Shown one piece after another: positions 35,605 to 43,153 of a stretch of 64,000 bases of DNA (positions are counted from its first letter, which is position 1; every line of letters begins with the position of its first letter). The notes under the pieces are model-generated. The model saw only the letters and a program-made list of their open reading frames with translations, was not told the DNA's origin and searched no databases. Where the stretch lies: NCBI GenBank assembly GCA_051920445.1, contig JBPPLN010000001.1, forward strand, positions 868,001 through 932,000, read 5' to 3'. A program made the position numbers and the translations under genes. The stretch comes from CAG-177 sp003514385 (GTDB lineage: Bacteria; Bacillota; Clostridia; Oscillospirales; Acutalibacteraceae).

Positions 35605-35778
35605 TCCGAGTGGGAGGCTCTCGGCAGCCCGGATATCCTGACGAAGAGTCAGGTGACGGAAATAAAAGCAAAAACTGCCCTGAAAGCGGAAGAAATTCCG
35701 TTTTCGGCAAGCGGCGGTTCAACAATCGTAAAACTGACCGTCGAGACGAACGATGTGATTTTGTTGAGTTTGGAATAA
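35605..35778 (+). pseudogene. 3' remnant of a GH39-like beta-xylosidase gene
   Basis: The frame from 35605 to the TAA at 35776-35778 encodes a C-terminal tail WEALGSPDILTKSQVTEIKA followed by a beta-strand pair ending NDVILLSLE. The W-x-x-x-G-S-P-x-x-L/P-T-x-x-Q pattern is characteristic of the end of family 39 beta-xylosidases. The rest of the gene is absent: immediately upstream is the end of the GH3 gene. A different frame starting at 35589 reads through the same DNA but has no family features. The remnant suggests that the operon once held a GH39 xylosidase, removed by deletion. Confidence 0.6.
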
Positions 35779-35846
35779 TAGAAACAACATCCAAGCTCAC
35801 GGACATTTAGCGCTTAATAAGCCAAGCGGACTTTTATAAATGCTAA

Positions 35847-35887
35847 AAAAAATCAAGGCAGAAATTATACATCTGCCTTGATTTTTT
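35847..35887. terminator. Bidirectional terminator between the GH3 operon and xylB
   Basis: AATCAAGGCAG (35851-35861) pairs perfectly with CTGCCTTGATT (35873-35883), with A and T runs on either side, so it can stop transcripts from both convergent operons. Confidence 0.92.
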
Positions 35888-35905
35888 ATTCTTATTTGCT
35901 TACCA

Positions 35906-37348
35906 TCACTCTTTGATTTTGGGATACAGTTCCGACCATTTTGAGTATTTTTCGCTGTAGTATTTCACGAGCTTATCATCCGGCAAAATGCGGGTATAGC
36001 TTGATTTAACGCTGTCTTTGAGCTGTTCATACCTGTCATCCGGAAGGCAAGCTCTCGCACCTAAGAGCGCGGCACCCAAAACAGCTCCGTGTTCAACCTC
36101 GGGAAGCAAAAGCTCAATGTTCAGAACGGATGCTATAATTTTTACCCACTCTTTATTTCGCGTGCCGCCGCCGCAGATTTTTGAAGTCTCGATATATATT
36201 CCGAGATCCCGGATAATATCGAGATTTTGTTTTATCGCAAAAGCGACCCCCTCTAACACCGCAAGCGTCATTTCGTCTTTTGTCGTATTGAGAGACAAGC
36301 CGAAAAAGGCTCCGCGAATGCTTGAATCGTTGATCGGCGAGCGCTCACCCATGAGATACGGCAAAAACATAACCCGACTTTTGCCGATATATTCCGTGAA
36401 GCCTCCGTCATACGATGATTTCGTTATGCCTTCAATCCACCATTTTTGGCAGCTTGCCGCCGACAAAATACACGCGAGATAATGATATTTGCCCGCCGCG
36501 GAGCAAAATGTGTGTATGGCTCCGTTTGGCACATAATCAAACTCGTCGCTTGCGACAAAAATCGTGCCCGAGGTTCCGAGCGAAATGTTGCAGTCCCCGC
36601 TTTCAATTGTATCCGTTCCGATTGCGGATGCCGCATTATCTCCCGCGCCGATAACTATTTTCACATTTTCATTCAATCCGAGTTTATCGGCAGCGGACTT
36701 TTTGAGCGTCCCTACCGCCTGGTAGCTCTCATATACTTTGGGCAGATTCTTTTCACCTATGCCGAGCACCGACAGCATAGGCTCGGACCAGCGACGATTT
36801 TTTGTGTCGAAATACAACGTGCCCGCAGCGTCTGAGCAATCGGTCGCAAACACACCGCTGAGCCTGTACGCCACATAGTCCTTCGGCAGCATTATCTTTT
36901 TTATTTTCTTGAAATTCTCCGGTTCATTGTTTTTCAGCCAAAGTATTTTCGGCGCGGTAAAGCCGGAAAATGCGATATTGCCGGTATTTTGCTGAAGCGT
37001 CTTTTTGCCGATAATATTATTAAGATATTCGGTCTCAAGCGAGCTTCGGCTGTCGTTCCACAAAATGGCGGGACGGATCACATTGTCGTTTTCGTCGAGC
37101 ACGACAAGGCCGTGCATCTGCCCCGAAAAGCTGATGGAGACAACACTGTTTCTGTCAATGTCAGATACAAGCTCTTTTATTACTGAGATGCTGCCGTCAT
37201 ACCAGTCCTGCGGATTTTGCTCGCTCCAACCGTCTTTGGGATAATATACGGGATACTCTCTTTCCGCCGTTTTGACTATCGCGTTTTCGCTCAGCAGCAT
37301 TCCCTTTACCGACGAGGTTCCTATATCAAGCCCTATGAAGCAGTCCAT
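35906..37348 (-). CDS. xylB: Xylulokinase
   Basis: A 480-residue FGGY-family kinase phosphorylating D-xylulose to xylulose 5-phosphate. It has FIGLDIGTSSVKGMLL at the N terminus, the sugar-contacting GWSEQNPQDWYDG, SFSGQMHGLVVLD near residue 76 (the SxQMHG motif is typical of XylB), and the C-terminal KICGGGTRNKEW segment. The ATG at 37348 has GAGGTG at 6 bp; a GTG three codons upstream is less likely. It is last in the operon GH3-xylA-xylB, 10 bp after the xylA stop, completing xylose entry into the pentose phosphate pathway. Confidence 0.95.
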   Translation of the reverse strand: MDCFIGLDIGTSSVKGMLLSENAIVKTAEREYPVYYPKDGWSEQNPQDWYDGSISVIKELVSDIDRNSVVSISFSGQMHGLVVLDENDNVIRPAILWNDSRSSLETEYLNNIIGKKTLQQNTGNIAFSGFTAPKILWLKNNEPENFKKIKKIMLPKDYVAYRLSGVFATDCSDAAGTLYFDTKNRRWSEPMLSVLGIGEKNLPKVYESYQAVGTLKKSAADKLGLNENVKIVIGAGDNAASAIGTDTIESGDCNISLGTSGTIFVASDEFDYVPNGAIHTFCSAAGKYHYLACILSAASCQKWWIEGITKSSYDGGFTEYIGKSRVMFLPYLMGERSPINDSSIRGAFFGLSLNTTKDEMTLAVLEGVAFAIKQNLDIIRDLGIYIETSKICGGGTRNKEWVKIIASVLNIELLLPEVEHGAVLGAALLGARACLPDDRYEQLKDSVKSSYTRILPDDKLVKYYSEKYSKWSELYPKIKE

Positions 37349-37358
37349 TCGCCGCACC

Positions 37359-38672
37359 TCATTTAAACAGAATTCGGTTTATTTCGCTCTGAATCTTTTC
37401 CTGTCTGCCGGATTCCGGAATTTCACAGATCTTCTTTTCGCAGGCTATCTCGGACAACTGCGAAAGGGTCGTATCGCCGTTTCTGATTTTCTGACCCAAT
37501 TCGGAGCTGAACGAAGAATATTTTTTCTCAATAAACTCATCGATTGTACCGTTTTCTATAATTTCGGCTGCCTTGATAAGACCGAGAGCAAATGTGTCCA
37601 TGCCGAGAATATAGCCGTAGAACATATCCTCCGCGGTGTTGCTCGTCCTGCGGTTTTTGGCGTCAAAGTTAAATCCGCCGGTAAGTCCGCCGTTTTTGAG
37701 AACTTCATACATACACATCGTCGCGCTGTAAACATCAAACGGGAATTCATCGGTGTCCCAGCCCAAAAGGAGATCTCCCTGGTTTGCATCAATGGAGCCG
37801 AGCATTCCGTTTACGGCGGAAATTCTCAACTCGTGCTGGAAGGTGTGACCGGCAAGCGTCGCGTGATTGGCCTCGATATTCAGCTTGAAATCCTTGTCGA
37901 GTCCGTACTGTCTCAAAAAGCCTATTGCCGTTGCGGCATCGAAATCATATTGATGCGTCATGGGCTCCTTCGGCTTGGGCTCGATATAGAAATCTCCCTC
38001 AAATCCGATGCTTCTGCCGTATTCCACAGCCATGTGCATAAGAGACGCTATGTTTTCCTGCTCAAACTTAACATCGGTGTTCAGCAGAGTTTCGTAGCCC
38101 TCTCTTCCACCCCAGAACACATAGCCTCTGCCGCCGAGCTTAACGGTAATATCAAGCGCCTTTTTTATTTGCGCCGCAGCAAAGCAATAAACATTGACAT
38201 CGTTGGTGCTGCCGGCGCCGTTCATAAACCTCGGATTGCCGAACATATTTGCCGTTCCCCAAAGGCACCTGATATCCGTCCCGTTCATTTTTTCAAGAAT
38301 ATAGTCCGAAATTTCATCAAGACGCGCGTTTGTAACATTTATGTCCTTGTCCTCGGGGACTAAATCGACATCGTGGAAGCAGAAGTATTTAATACCGAGC
38401 TTCTCCATAAATTCGAAGCCGACATCTACCTTTGCCCTTGCGTGTTCCATCGTACCGGGTATCGCTCCGAAAGACTTGTCGGCCGTACCGACGCCGAACA
38501 TATCCGCGCCTGCCGCGCCCAGATTGTGCCACCATGCCATGGCGAACGGCAAATGCTCGCTCATCTTTTTGCCAAAAATCACTCTGTCGGGATCATAGAA
38601 CTTGAAAGCAAACGGATTTGAACTTTGCTCGCCCTCGTAATTTACTTTCTTTACAAAATCAAAATATTCCAT
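37359..38672 (-). CDS. xylA: Xylose isomerase
   Basis: A 437-residue class II xylose isomerase, D-xylose to D-xylulose. Active-site and metal motifs are FCFHDVDLVPE (His and Asp near residue 100), VFWGGREGYETLLNTD near residue 185, YIEPKPKEPMTHQYD near residue 230 with metal-binding Glu, NHATLAGHTFQHEL near residue 268, and GSIDANQGD and GFNFDAKNRR. Cytoplasmic, Mg2+/Mn2+ dependent. It follows the GH3 gene by 39 bp and precedes xylB, so the operon hydrolyses xylosides and metabolises xylose. Confidence 0.97.
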   Translation of the reverse strand: MEYFDFVKKVNYEGEQSSNPFAFKFYDPDRVIFGKKMSEHLPFAMAWWHNLGAAGADMFGVGTADKSFGAIPGTMEHARAKVDVGFEFMEKLGIKYFCFHDVDLVPEDKDINVTNARLDEISDYILEKMNGTDIRCLWGTANMFGNPRFMNGAGSTNDVNVYCFAAAQIKKALDITVKLGGRGYVFWGGREGYETLLNTDVKFEQENIASLMHMAVEYGRSIGFEGDFYIEPKPKEPMTHQYDFDAATAIGFLRQYGLDKDFKLNIEANHATLAGHTFQHELRISAVNGMLGSIDANQGDLLLGWDTDEFPFDVYSATMCMYEVLKNGGLTGGFNFDAKNRRTSNTAEDMFYGYILGMDTFALGLIKAAEIIENGTIDEFIEKKYSSFSSELGQKIRNGDTTLSQLSEIACEKKICEIPESGRQEKIQSEINRILFK

Positions 38673-38711
38673 AATATCAGTCTGCCTTTCTTATATAATA
38701 AATTTGTTCAA

Positions 38712-40778
38712 TCAAACGCTGACCGTAAGCTTATTGTTCATTGCGTCCGCGCTGTCCTGACCGACATAGAATGTGTATTCATTCTCCAAATACCACTCTT
38801 CGGCCTTTTCGTCATAAAATTTAAGGTCATCCTTATAAACAGTCACGGTCTCTTCGACTTCTTTTCCCGCCGGGACATTGACTTTTTTGAAGCCTTTGAG
38901 CAGCTTCACGGGATGATCTCCGTTTGCTCCCGCATAGACCTGAACGACCGTCTTTCCGTCAAAGCTGCCGATATTCTTGATTTTCAGCGACACTTCTATG
39001 CTACCGTCTTTATTTTCGGCATGTATATCGGAATACTCAAACTCGGTGTAGGAAAGACCGAAGCCAAACGGGAACGCAGCCTCTTTACCCTCCTTGTCGA
39101 GCAATGTATAGCCGTGGTAGTAGCCGTAGTCGATAACCCTGTTCTTTTCTCCGGGGAACAGGAATTTCGGATAATCATTTTCGTCCTTGGCAATTGTAAA
39201 CGGTAAATGACCGCTCGGGACTTCCTTGCCCGTCAATATATCTGCAAGCGCGTTTCCGCCCTCCATTCCGCTGTAGAAAGAATGAAGTATAGCGGACGCT
39301 TCGTCTTTCCATTCTTCAATGACATACGCACTTCCTCCGACGATATCAACGATTGTGTTCTCACAATCTGCGCAGATGCGGTGAATAAGCTCCACCTCGT
39401 TTGACGGAATACGCAGCGAATATCTGTCGCCGCCGTGCGCCTTTTCTGCCGTACCATCCTTGCTTGAGAAGTTCGCGAGATTTTCGCCCTCCTGCTTATA
39501 ATCGCTGCCTACGCAAATCAAAACGCAGGAGCACGACTTGATTTCATCAAGCTTTGACGATATATCAAGGCTTTCGCAAAGGACAACATTTTCTTTTCCG
39601 AATGCATTGCAGAGGCCTTTATACGGAGTAACCGTATACGGACTCGCAACGCTGCTCGAACCATGATCGCCGACATTGATTTTGTTGGCATATCGTCCGA
39701 CGACGGCTATTTTCTTGACATCGCTAAGCGGAAGTATTCCGTTGTTTTTAAGCAGGACAGTACCCTCGCACGCAACTTTTTTTGCAAGCATGGCATGGGA
39801 CTTACAGGCGATAACATCCTTGGACTGATGTTTAATTTTTGGTGTTATCTTTATTAAGCCCGTCAAAACATTCCGAACTGCCTTGTCGATATCATCTTGC
39901 GATATTTTCCCGTTTCTTAAATATATTGGCAGCATGGTATACAGTATCTTCATCGGCATCTCGACATCCATGCCTGCCTTAACAGCTCTTTCCCCGTTTC
40001 TCAGGGCAAACAGGAAGTCGGTAATTGCAAAGCCCTCAAAATGCCACTGATCGCGCAAGACATCCGTAAATAAATACTTGCTTTCGCAGCAGTGCTCTCC
40101 TCTCAGAAGATTATAGGCACCCATAATGGACATCGCGCCGGTGTCAATGCACTTCTTGAAATGGGGGAAATATACCTCCTGCAAAGTCTTTTCATCTGCA
40201 TGGACATCCACCGAAAATCTGATGTTTTCAATGCTGTTGCAGGCAAAATGCTTTGGACAGGCGATAACGCCGTTATCCTGCACCGCTTTTGTCAGTGCAG
40301 CGCCCATTTTTCCGAGCAGAAACGGATCCTCGCCATATGTTTCCTGCGCTCTGCCCCAGCGGGGATTGCGCAAAAGGTTAATACATATACCGGCAAAATA
40401 GTTGGCGCCGCCTGCAATCACTTCTTTTGCAATGGCTGTGCCGACCTCATATTCAAGCTCATCGTTAAACGAAGCGCCTCTTGCCATTGAAACGGGGAAG
40501 CAGGTACTTTTACCCATAACAACGCCGCGGGGGCCGTCCGAAAAGGCAACCGTCGGGATCCCCAAACGCTTAATCCCGCCTGCAATGCACGGTCGGTAGT
40601 TGTACTTTCTGCCCTTTGTAAGCAAGTCATAGCAATTTCGCATAGCAAACTGCCTGCCTGAAAGCATTTTCAGCTTCTCTCTTAATGTCATTTCGCTGCA
40701 CAGCTGTTTGCAAACCTCTTTCAATGTCTCACTTGTCGGAGATTTTTGGTATACCGCTACCGCATCATTATAATTCAT
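38712..40778 (-). CDS. GH3 beta-glycosidase (canonical order), probably beta-xylosidase or beta-glucosidase
   Basis: A 688-residue family 3 enzyme with the usual order: TIM barrel (SDGPRGV near residue 80, NLLRNPRWGRAQETYGEDP near residue 134, CPKHFACNS, nucleophile D254 in FAITDF), alpha/beta sandwich (CEGTVLLKNNGILPLS), and Fn3-like C-terminal domain (FGFGLSYTEFEYSD). No signal peptide. The ATG has AAAGGAG upstream. As first gene in the operon with xylA and xylB it most likely releases xylose from imported xylosides; that assignment comes from context. Confidence 0.93.
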   Translation of the reverse strand: MNYNDAVAVYQKSPTSETLKEVCKQLCSEMTLREKLKMLSGRQFAMRNCYDLLTKGRKYNYRPCIAGGIKRLGIPTVAFSDGPRGVVMGKSTCFPVSMARGASFNDELEYEVGTAIAKEVIAGGANYFAGICINLLRNPRWGRAQETYGEDPFLLGKMGAALTKAVQDNGVIACPKHFACNSIENIRFSVDVHADEKTLQEVYFPHFKKCIDTGAMSIMGAYNLLRGEHCCESKYLFTDVLRDQWHFEGFAITDFLFALRNGERAVKAGMDVEMPMKILYTMLPIYLRNGKISQDDIDKAVRNVLTGLIKITPKIKHQSKDVIACKSHAMLAKKVACEGTVLLKNNGILPLSDVKKIAVVGRYANKINVGDHGSSSVASPYTVTPYKGLCNAFGKENVVLCESLDISSKLDEIKSCSCVLICVGSDYKQEGENLANFSSKDGTAEKAHGGDRYSLRIPSNEVELIHRICADCENTIVDIVGGSAYVIEEWKDEASAILHSFYSGMEGGNALADILTGKEVPSGHLPFTIAKDENDYPKFLFPGEKNRVIDYGYYHGYTLLDKEGKEAAFPFGFGLSYTEFEYSDIHAENKDGSIEVSLKIKNIGSFDGKTVVQVYAGANGDHPVKLLKGFKKVNVPAGKEVEETVTVYKDDLKFYDEKAEEWYLENEYTFYVGQDSADAMNNKLTVSV

Positions 40779-40839
40779 AATCGCGCTCCTTTACAGACAT
40801 ATTTTTGTTTTATCCCATGTTCATTATATAAAATGAATC

Positions 40840-40868
40840 TTGATTATAAAAGAAATATGTTTTATAAT
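40840..40868 (+). promoter_or_regulatory. Promoter of the second AraC gene
   Basis: TTGATT at 40840-40845 and TATAAT at 40863-40868 with a 17-bp spacer. On the other strand a TATAAT (40823-40828) lies 45 bp upstream of the GH3 start without a good -35, again consistent with an activator-dependent promoter. Confidence 0.72.
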
Positions 40869-40899
40869 AATGGAAATATATTTGCACGGTGATTAAATT

Positions 40900-41700
40900 A
40901 TGGTCGTTTATGAAGGACACAGAAGCGTAAAAGGCGAGTATCTTTATAATCAGGTAGACAAAAATCTGAACTTTCAAAAGCACACACATTGCAACTATGA
41001 AATTGTGTTCTGCCTGGGCGGTTGTCTGGTGTGTGAAGTGGGAAACAAAAAACACGAGCTGCACAGCGGCGAGGGAATGCTTATCCTTCCCGGATATATT
41101 CATTCTTTCTGCACACCCGAAGAAAGCGAGGATTATCTTTGCGTTTTTTCAACCGATCTTGTCTCCCTATTTTATGAAAAAACAAAGATGAAATCACTTT
41201 CCGACACGAGGTTCTCGTTTGACAACAGAAATGACATTGATATTCTGACGGACGAGAACAGAAGTATTTTTGCAAAGCAGGCTGTCCTTTACAGGCTTTG
41301 CGCCGCCGTGTTTGAACAAAGCGAAATAGAAAAAATTGATGAGTCCTATTTTGCACTCACCAATTCTCTCTCAATGTATATTCAAAATAACTTCACCAAA
41401 AAGCTGCGGCTTCATGATATAGCAAAGGAATTCGGCTACGATTACAGCTATCTGTCTTCCTTCTTCAACAAGAATTTTGACATGGATTTCGCCTCATTCG
41501 TCAACAAATACCGCATTCAATTCGCCTGCGAGCTGCTGAAAGACACAAACGATGATGTGACCCAAATCGCAATGAAATGCGGATTCTCCACCATACGAAA
41601 TTTTAACCGCGTTTTCAAGAACGAAACGGGACAAACGCCCAAAGCCTACCGTAAATTAAACAGTTCAAATTCGCGATTGGCTTCAGAACGGCGAAAATGA
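40900..41700 (+). CDS. AraC-family regulator with cupin sensor, probable xylose operon regulator
   Basis: A 266-residue AraC regulator. The N-terminal cupin-type sensor (QKHTHCNYEIVFCLGG, then HSGEGMLILPGYIHSFC) should bind a sugar. The C-terminal DNA-binding domain has LRLHDIAKEFGYDYSYLSSF for the first helix-turn-helix and DVTQIAMKCGFSTIRNFNRV for the second, ending NETGQTPKAYRK. It is divergent from the GH3-xylA-xylB operon with 121 bp between, the common arrangement of an AraC activator and its target. The ribosome site is weak. Confidence 0.9.
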   Translation: MVVYEGHRSVKGEYLYNQVDKNLNFQKHTHCNYEIVFCLGGCLVCEVGNKKHELHSGEGMLILPGYIHSFCTPEESEDYLCVFSTDLVSLFYEKTKMKSLSDTRFSFDNRNDIDILTDENRSIFAKQAVLYRLCAAVFEQSEIEKIDESYFALTNSLSMYIQNNFTKKLRLHDIAKEFGYDYSYLSSFFNKNFDMDFASFVNKYRIQFACELLKDTNDDVTQIAMKCGFSTIRNFNRVFKNETGQTPKAYRKLNSSNSRLASERRK

Positions 41701-41718
41701 TTTAAAATAATACTTCAA

Positions 41719-41757
41719 CGAGGATGATTTACGGTTTGTAAATCATCCTCGTTTTTT
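41719..41757 (+). terminator. Terminator after the second AraC gene
   Basis: A perfect 14-bp stem CGAGGATGATTTAC / GTAAATCATCCTCG with a 5-nt loop and six T residues. Confidence 0.95.
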
Positions 41758-41871
41758 ACCGGCCTATGAAACGGGACGGGTTAGCAGTCGGGAAAGGAAA
41801 CAGTTTATTTCAGTTGAATATACAAACGATATAAACTTATAAATATAATAACATTGTCTTATCAATATTGT

Positions 41872-41929
41872 CTCGAAATCAGGTAGTCGCGCAAGCGGCT
41901 CGTGGGTTCGAATCCCACCCTGTCCGCCA
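41872..41929 (+). repeat. Right 58-bp direct repeat: displaced tRNA-Ser 3' fragment
   Basis: This copy is identical to 16785-16842, from the anticodon loop to CCA, but lacks any 5' tRNA half, so it is not a tRNA gene. It marks the right end of the island; the chromosome resumes with the original tRNA terminator at 41932. Confidence 0.95.
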
Positions 41930-41931
41930 AA

Positions 41932-41967
41932 AAGCCTTCACGTTTCAAGCGTGAGGGCTTTTCTTTA
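41932..41967 (+). terminator. Ancestral terminator of the tRNA-Ser gene
   Basis: AAGCCTTCACG (41932-41942) pairs with CGTGAGGGCTT (41950-41960) with one wobble and is followed by a T-rich tail, three bases after the tRNA fragment. This is where the tRNA transcript ended before the island inserted. Confidence 0.88.
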
Positions 41968-42002
41968 TTTTGCCAAAGAAGTTATTTCAAATCGGGTAAG
42001 CT

Positions 42003-42046
42003 AAAAAGTCACGCGAGAAAAGCATTGTTCCCTCGCGTGACTTTTT
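42003..42046. terminator. Bidirectional terminator downstream of feoAB remnant
   Basis: AAAAAGTCACGCGAG (42003-42017) pairs perfectly with CTCGCGTGACTTTTT (42032-42046). It directly follows the stop of the feoB remnant read on the minus strand. Confidence 0.93.
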
Positions 42047-42047
42047 A

Positions 42048-42310
42048 TTACTTCTCCCAAAACTCGCCGCATATCTGCCAGACGGACTCGTTTTCGTAGT
42101 GCTCGCAGATGCTCTTTTTTGAGTAGACGGAGACATTATTTTTATCCGCGTCGGCGTCTATAAGCAGCTTTAATATGCGCCTTTTATCGCGCCCATCTTC
42201 TGATCGACCGTGACCCCGGGGAAGTTGCCGACATGCTGATTCGAGCCTGTCAGAGCGTTGAAGAGCGTTGTTTTTCCGCAGTTCTGATTACCGACGAGAG
42301 CGAATATCAT
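42048..42310 (-). pseudogene. feoB: Truncated feoB remnant
   Basis: The ATG at 42310 overlaps the feoA stop (ATGA) and opens 46 codons beginning MIFALVGNQNCGKTTLFNAL, continuing through TGSNQHVGNFPGVTVDQKMG: the G1 loop and switch I of the FeoB ferrous iron transporter GTPase. A TAA follows at 42170-42172, just after a short junction. Another frame then stays open to the TAA at 42048-42050 (ending YENESVWQICGEFWEK). FeoB normally has over 600 residues, so the GTPase remainder and the whole membrane channel are missing. The cause is probably an internal deletion; a transporter of this size cannot be functional. Confidence 0.85.
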
Positions 42311-42543
42311 TTTTTATCCTCCCCGGTTCTGACTTCTATCTTTTTCGCGTCGTCAACGCGGAGCGTCAGCTCATAGCCGCGCACCATTATCTCTATCGGA
42401 TCGCCCATCGGCGCGACCTTTTGAAGCGTCACACGGGTTCGCGGGATGAGTCCCATATCGAGCAATCTGCATCTGAGAGCGCCCTCGCCGCCGACGGCGG
42501 TTATGACGGCACTCTCTCCTACTTTCAGTTCATTTAACGTCAT
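42307..42543 (-). CDS. feoA: FeoA-family iron transport protein
   Basis: A 78-residue SH3-like FeoA protein, the cytoplasmic partner of FeoB in Fe2+ uptake. It has LNELKVGESAVITAVGG, LRCRLLDMGLIPRTRV and GDPIEIMVRGYELTLRVDDA, the conserved core. The ATG at 42543 has GGGAGG upstream. Its stop overlaps the feoB start. With feoB broken, it may be a leftover or may serve another FeoB elsewhere. A promoter and a possible DtxR-type operator lie upstream. Confidence 0.93.
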   Translation of the reverse strand: MTLNELKVGESAVITAVGGEGALRCRLLDMGLIPRTRVTLQKVAPMGDPIEIMVRGYELTLRVDDAKKIEVRTGEDKK

Positions 42544-42561
42544 ATTATCCTCCCGGAAAAG

Positions 42562-42574
42562 TAAGCCTTGCTTA
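42562..42574 (-). promoter_or_regulatory. Inverted repeat in the feoA leader (candidate metal-regulator operator)
   Basis: TAAGC-N3-GCTTA lies between the feoA -10 element and its ribosome site. It resembles half of the AGGCTnnnCCT-type sites of DtxR-family regulators, but this reading is tentative. Confidence 0.35.
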
Positions 42575-42580
42575 ATTTTA

Positions 42581-42609
42581 ATTTTATACTTCAAGTAAAC
42601 GCTTGTCAA
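42581..42609 (-). promoter_or_regulatory. Promoter of feoA
   Basis: On the minus strand a consensus TTGACA (42604-42609) and TAAAAT (42581-42586) with a 17-bp spacer. Confidence 0.75.
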
Positions 42610-42633
42610 AAAATCGAGACAGAAAGACGGCAA

Positions 42634-42673
42634 AAAATCCTGCCCCGCCGACGGTTCGTACAGTCGGCGGGGC
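42634..42673 (-). terminator. Terminator at the end of the SPFH/TPM gene block
   Basis: A perfect 11-bp GC stem GCCCCGCCGAC / GTCGGCGGGGC (42642-42652 with 42663-42673) is followed on the minus strand by GGATTTTTTG. Confidence 0.85.
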
Positions 42674-42730
42674 GGGTTCGTTTAATCGGAAGATTTTCTT
42701 TTTTGCTGCCGTTTTAAAGCAGGGCGCGGT

Positions 42731-43138
42731 TTACGCACGCTCGAGTATCATCGTGCCGAGGTTATAGAGAAGGCAGTCATCCGGCAGAAGTGAAATCTCC
42801 GCAAAGGAATCAACCTCTTCGCCCAACACCTCGCCTTGAATCCCGGTGTCATAGTAAAATTTTCCGTCTTCTTCCTTCCATATGGTACTCTCCAAAACCG
42901 CATATCCGTTTTCGCGGATGTCCGCGCCCTGCTTTTTCGCCTCTTCGCGCACCTCTTCGGGCACGAATAAGAGCGTGTTGAGCGTTCCGTCCGGTGCAAA
43001 TTCCATGATATATTTGCACATCTGGACGATTTCGGCATACATATCGTTATCGACCTGACTGTCTGCCGTAAAGACTTTCTCGCCGTCCGGGGTAACCAAA
43101 TGCATTTCCCTGACTTTCCAAAGTCCGCAAATATCCAT
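42731..43138 (-). CDS. Small conserved-looking protein, function unknown
   Basis: A 135-residue acidic, soluble protein (starts MDICGLWKVREMHL; contains FAPDGTLNTLLFVPEEVREE and WKEEDGKFYYDTG). The strand-rich pattern with the opening G-x-W recalls lipocalin-like small barrels, but this is only a hint. AGGAGGG precedes the ATG. It starts 15 bp after the DUF6935-like gene and is the last gene of the block before a strong terminator. Confidence 0.75.
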   Translation of the reverse strand: MDICGLWKVREMHLVTPDGEKVFTADSQVDNDMYAEIVQMCKYIMEFAPDGTLNTLLFVPEEVREEAKKQGADIRENGYAVLESTIWKEEDGKFYYDTGIQGEVLGEEVDSFAEISLLPDDCLLYNLGTMILERA

Positions 43139-43153
43139 ATTATTTCCCTCCTG

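Larger units (their letters stand above)
16785..41929. mobile_element. 25 kb tRNA-Ser genomic island carrying glycoside and xylose utilisation genes
   Basis: The segment is bounded by perfect 58-bp direct repeats, one in the intact tRNA-Ser gene and one a displaced tRNA 3' fragment. Its content is distinct from the flanks: nine glycosidase genes or remnants, two symporters, two AraC regulators, a lipoprotein and xylAB. The DNA looks more AT-rich than the chromosome on either side. No recombinase, excisionase, conjugation or replication gene is visible, so the element is probably fixed or moved in trans. Two glycosidase genes within it are in decay, suggesting it is not recent. Confidence 0.85.

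Noticed and set aside
35583..35810. 75-codon frame after the GH3 gene
   Set aside because: Its translation has no family features, while the GH39-like remnant is read in another frame over the same bases.
41872..41929. A second tRNA-Ser gene
   Set aside because: Only the 3' 58 bases are present; there is no acceptor 5' strand, D arm or anticodon stem 5' side. It is an att remnant.
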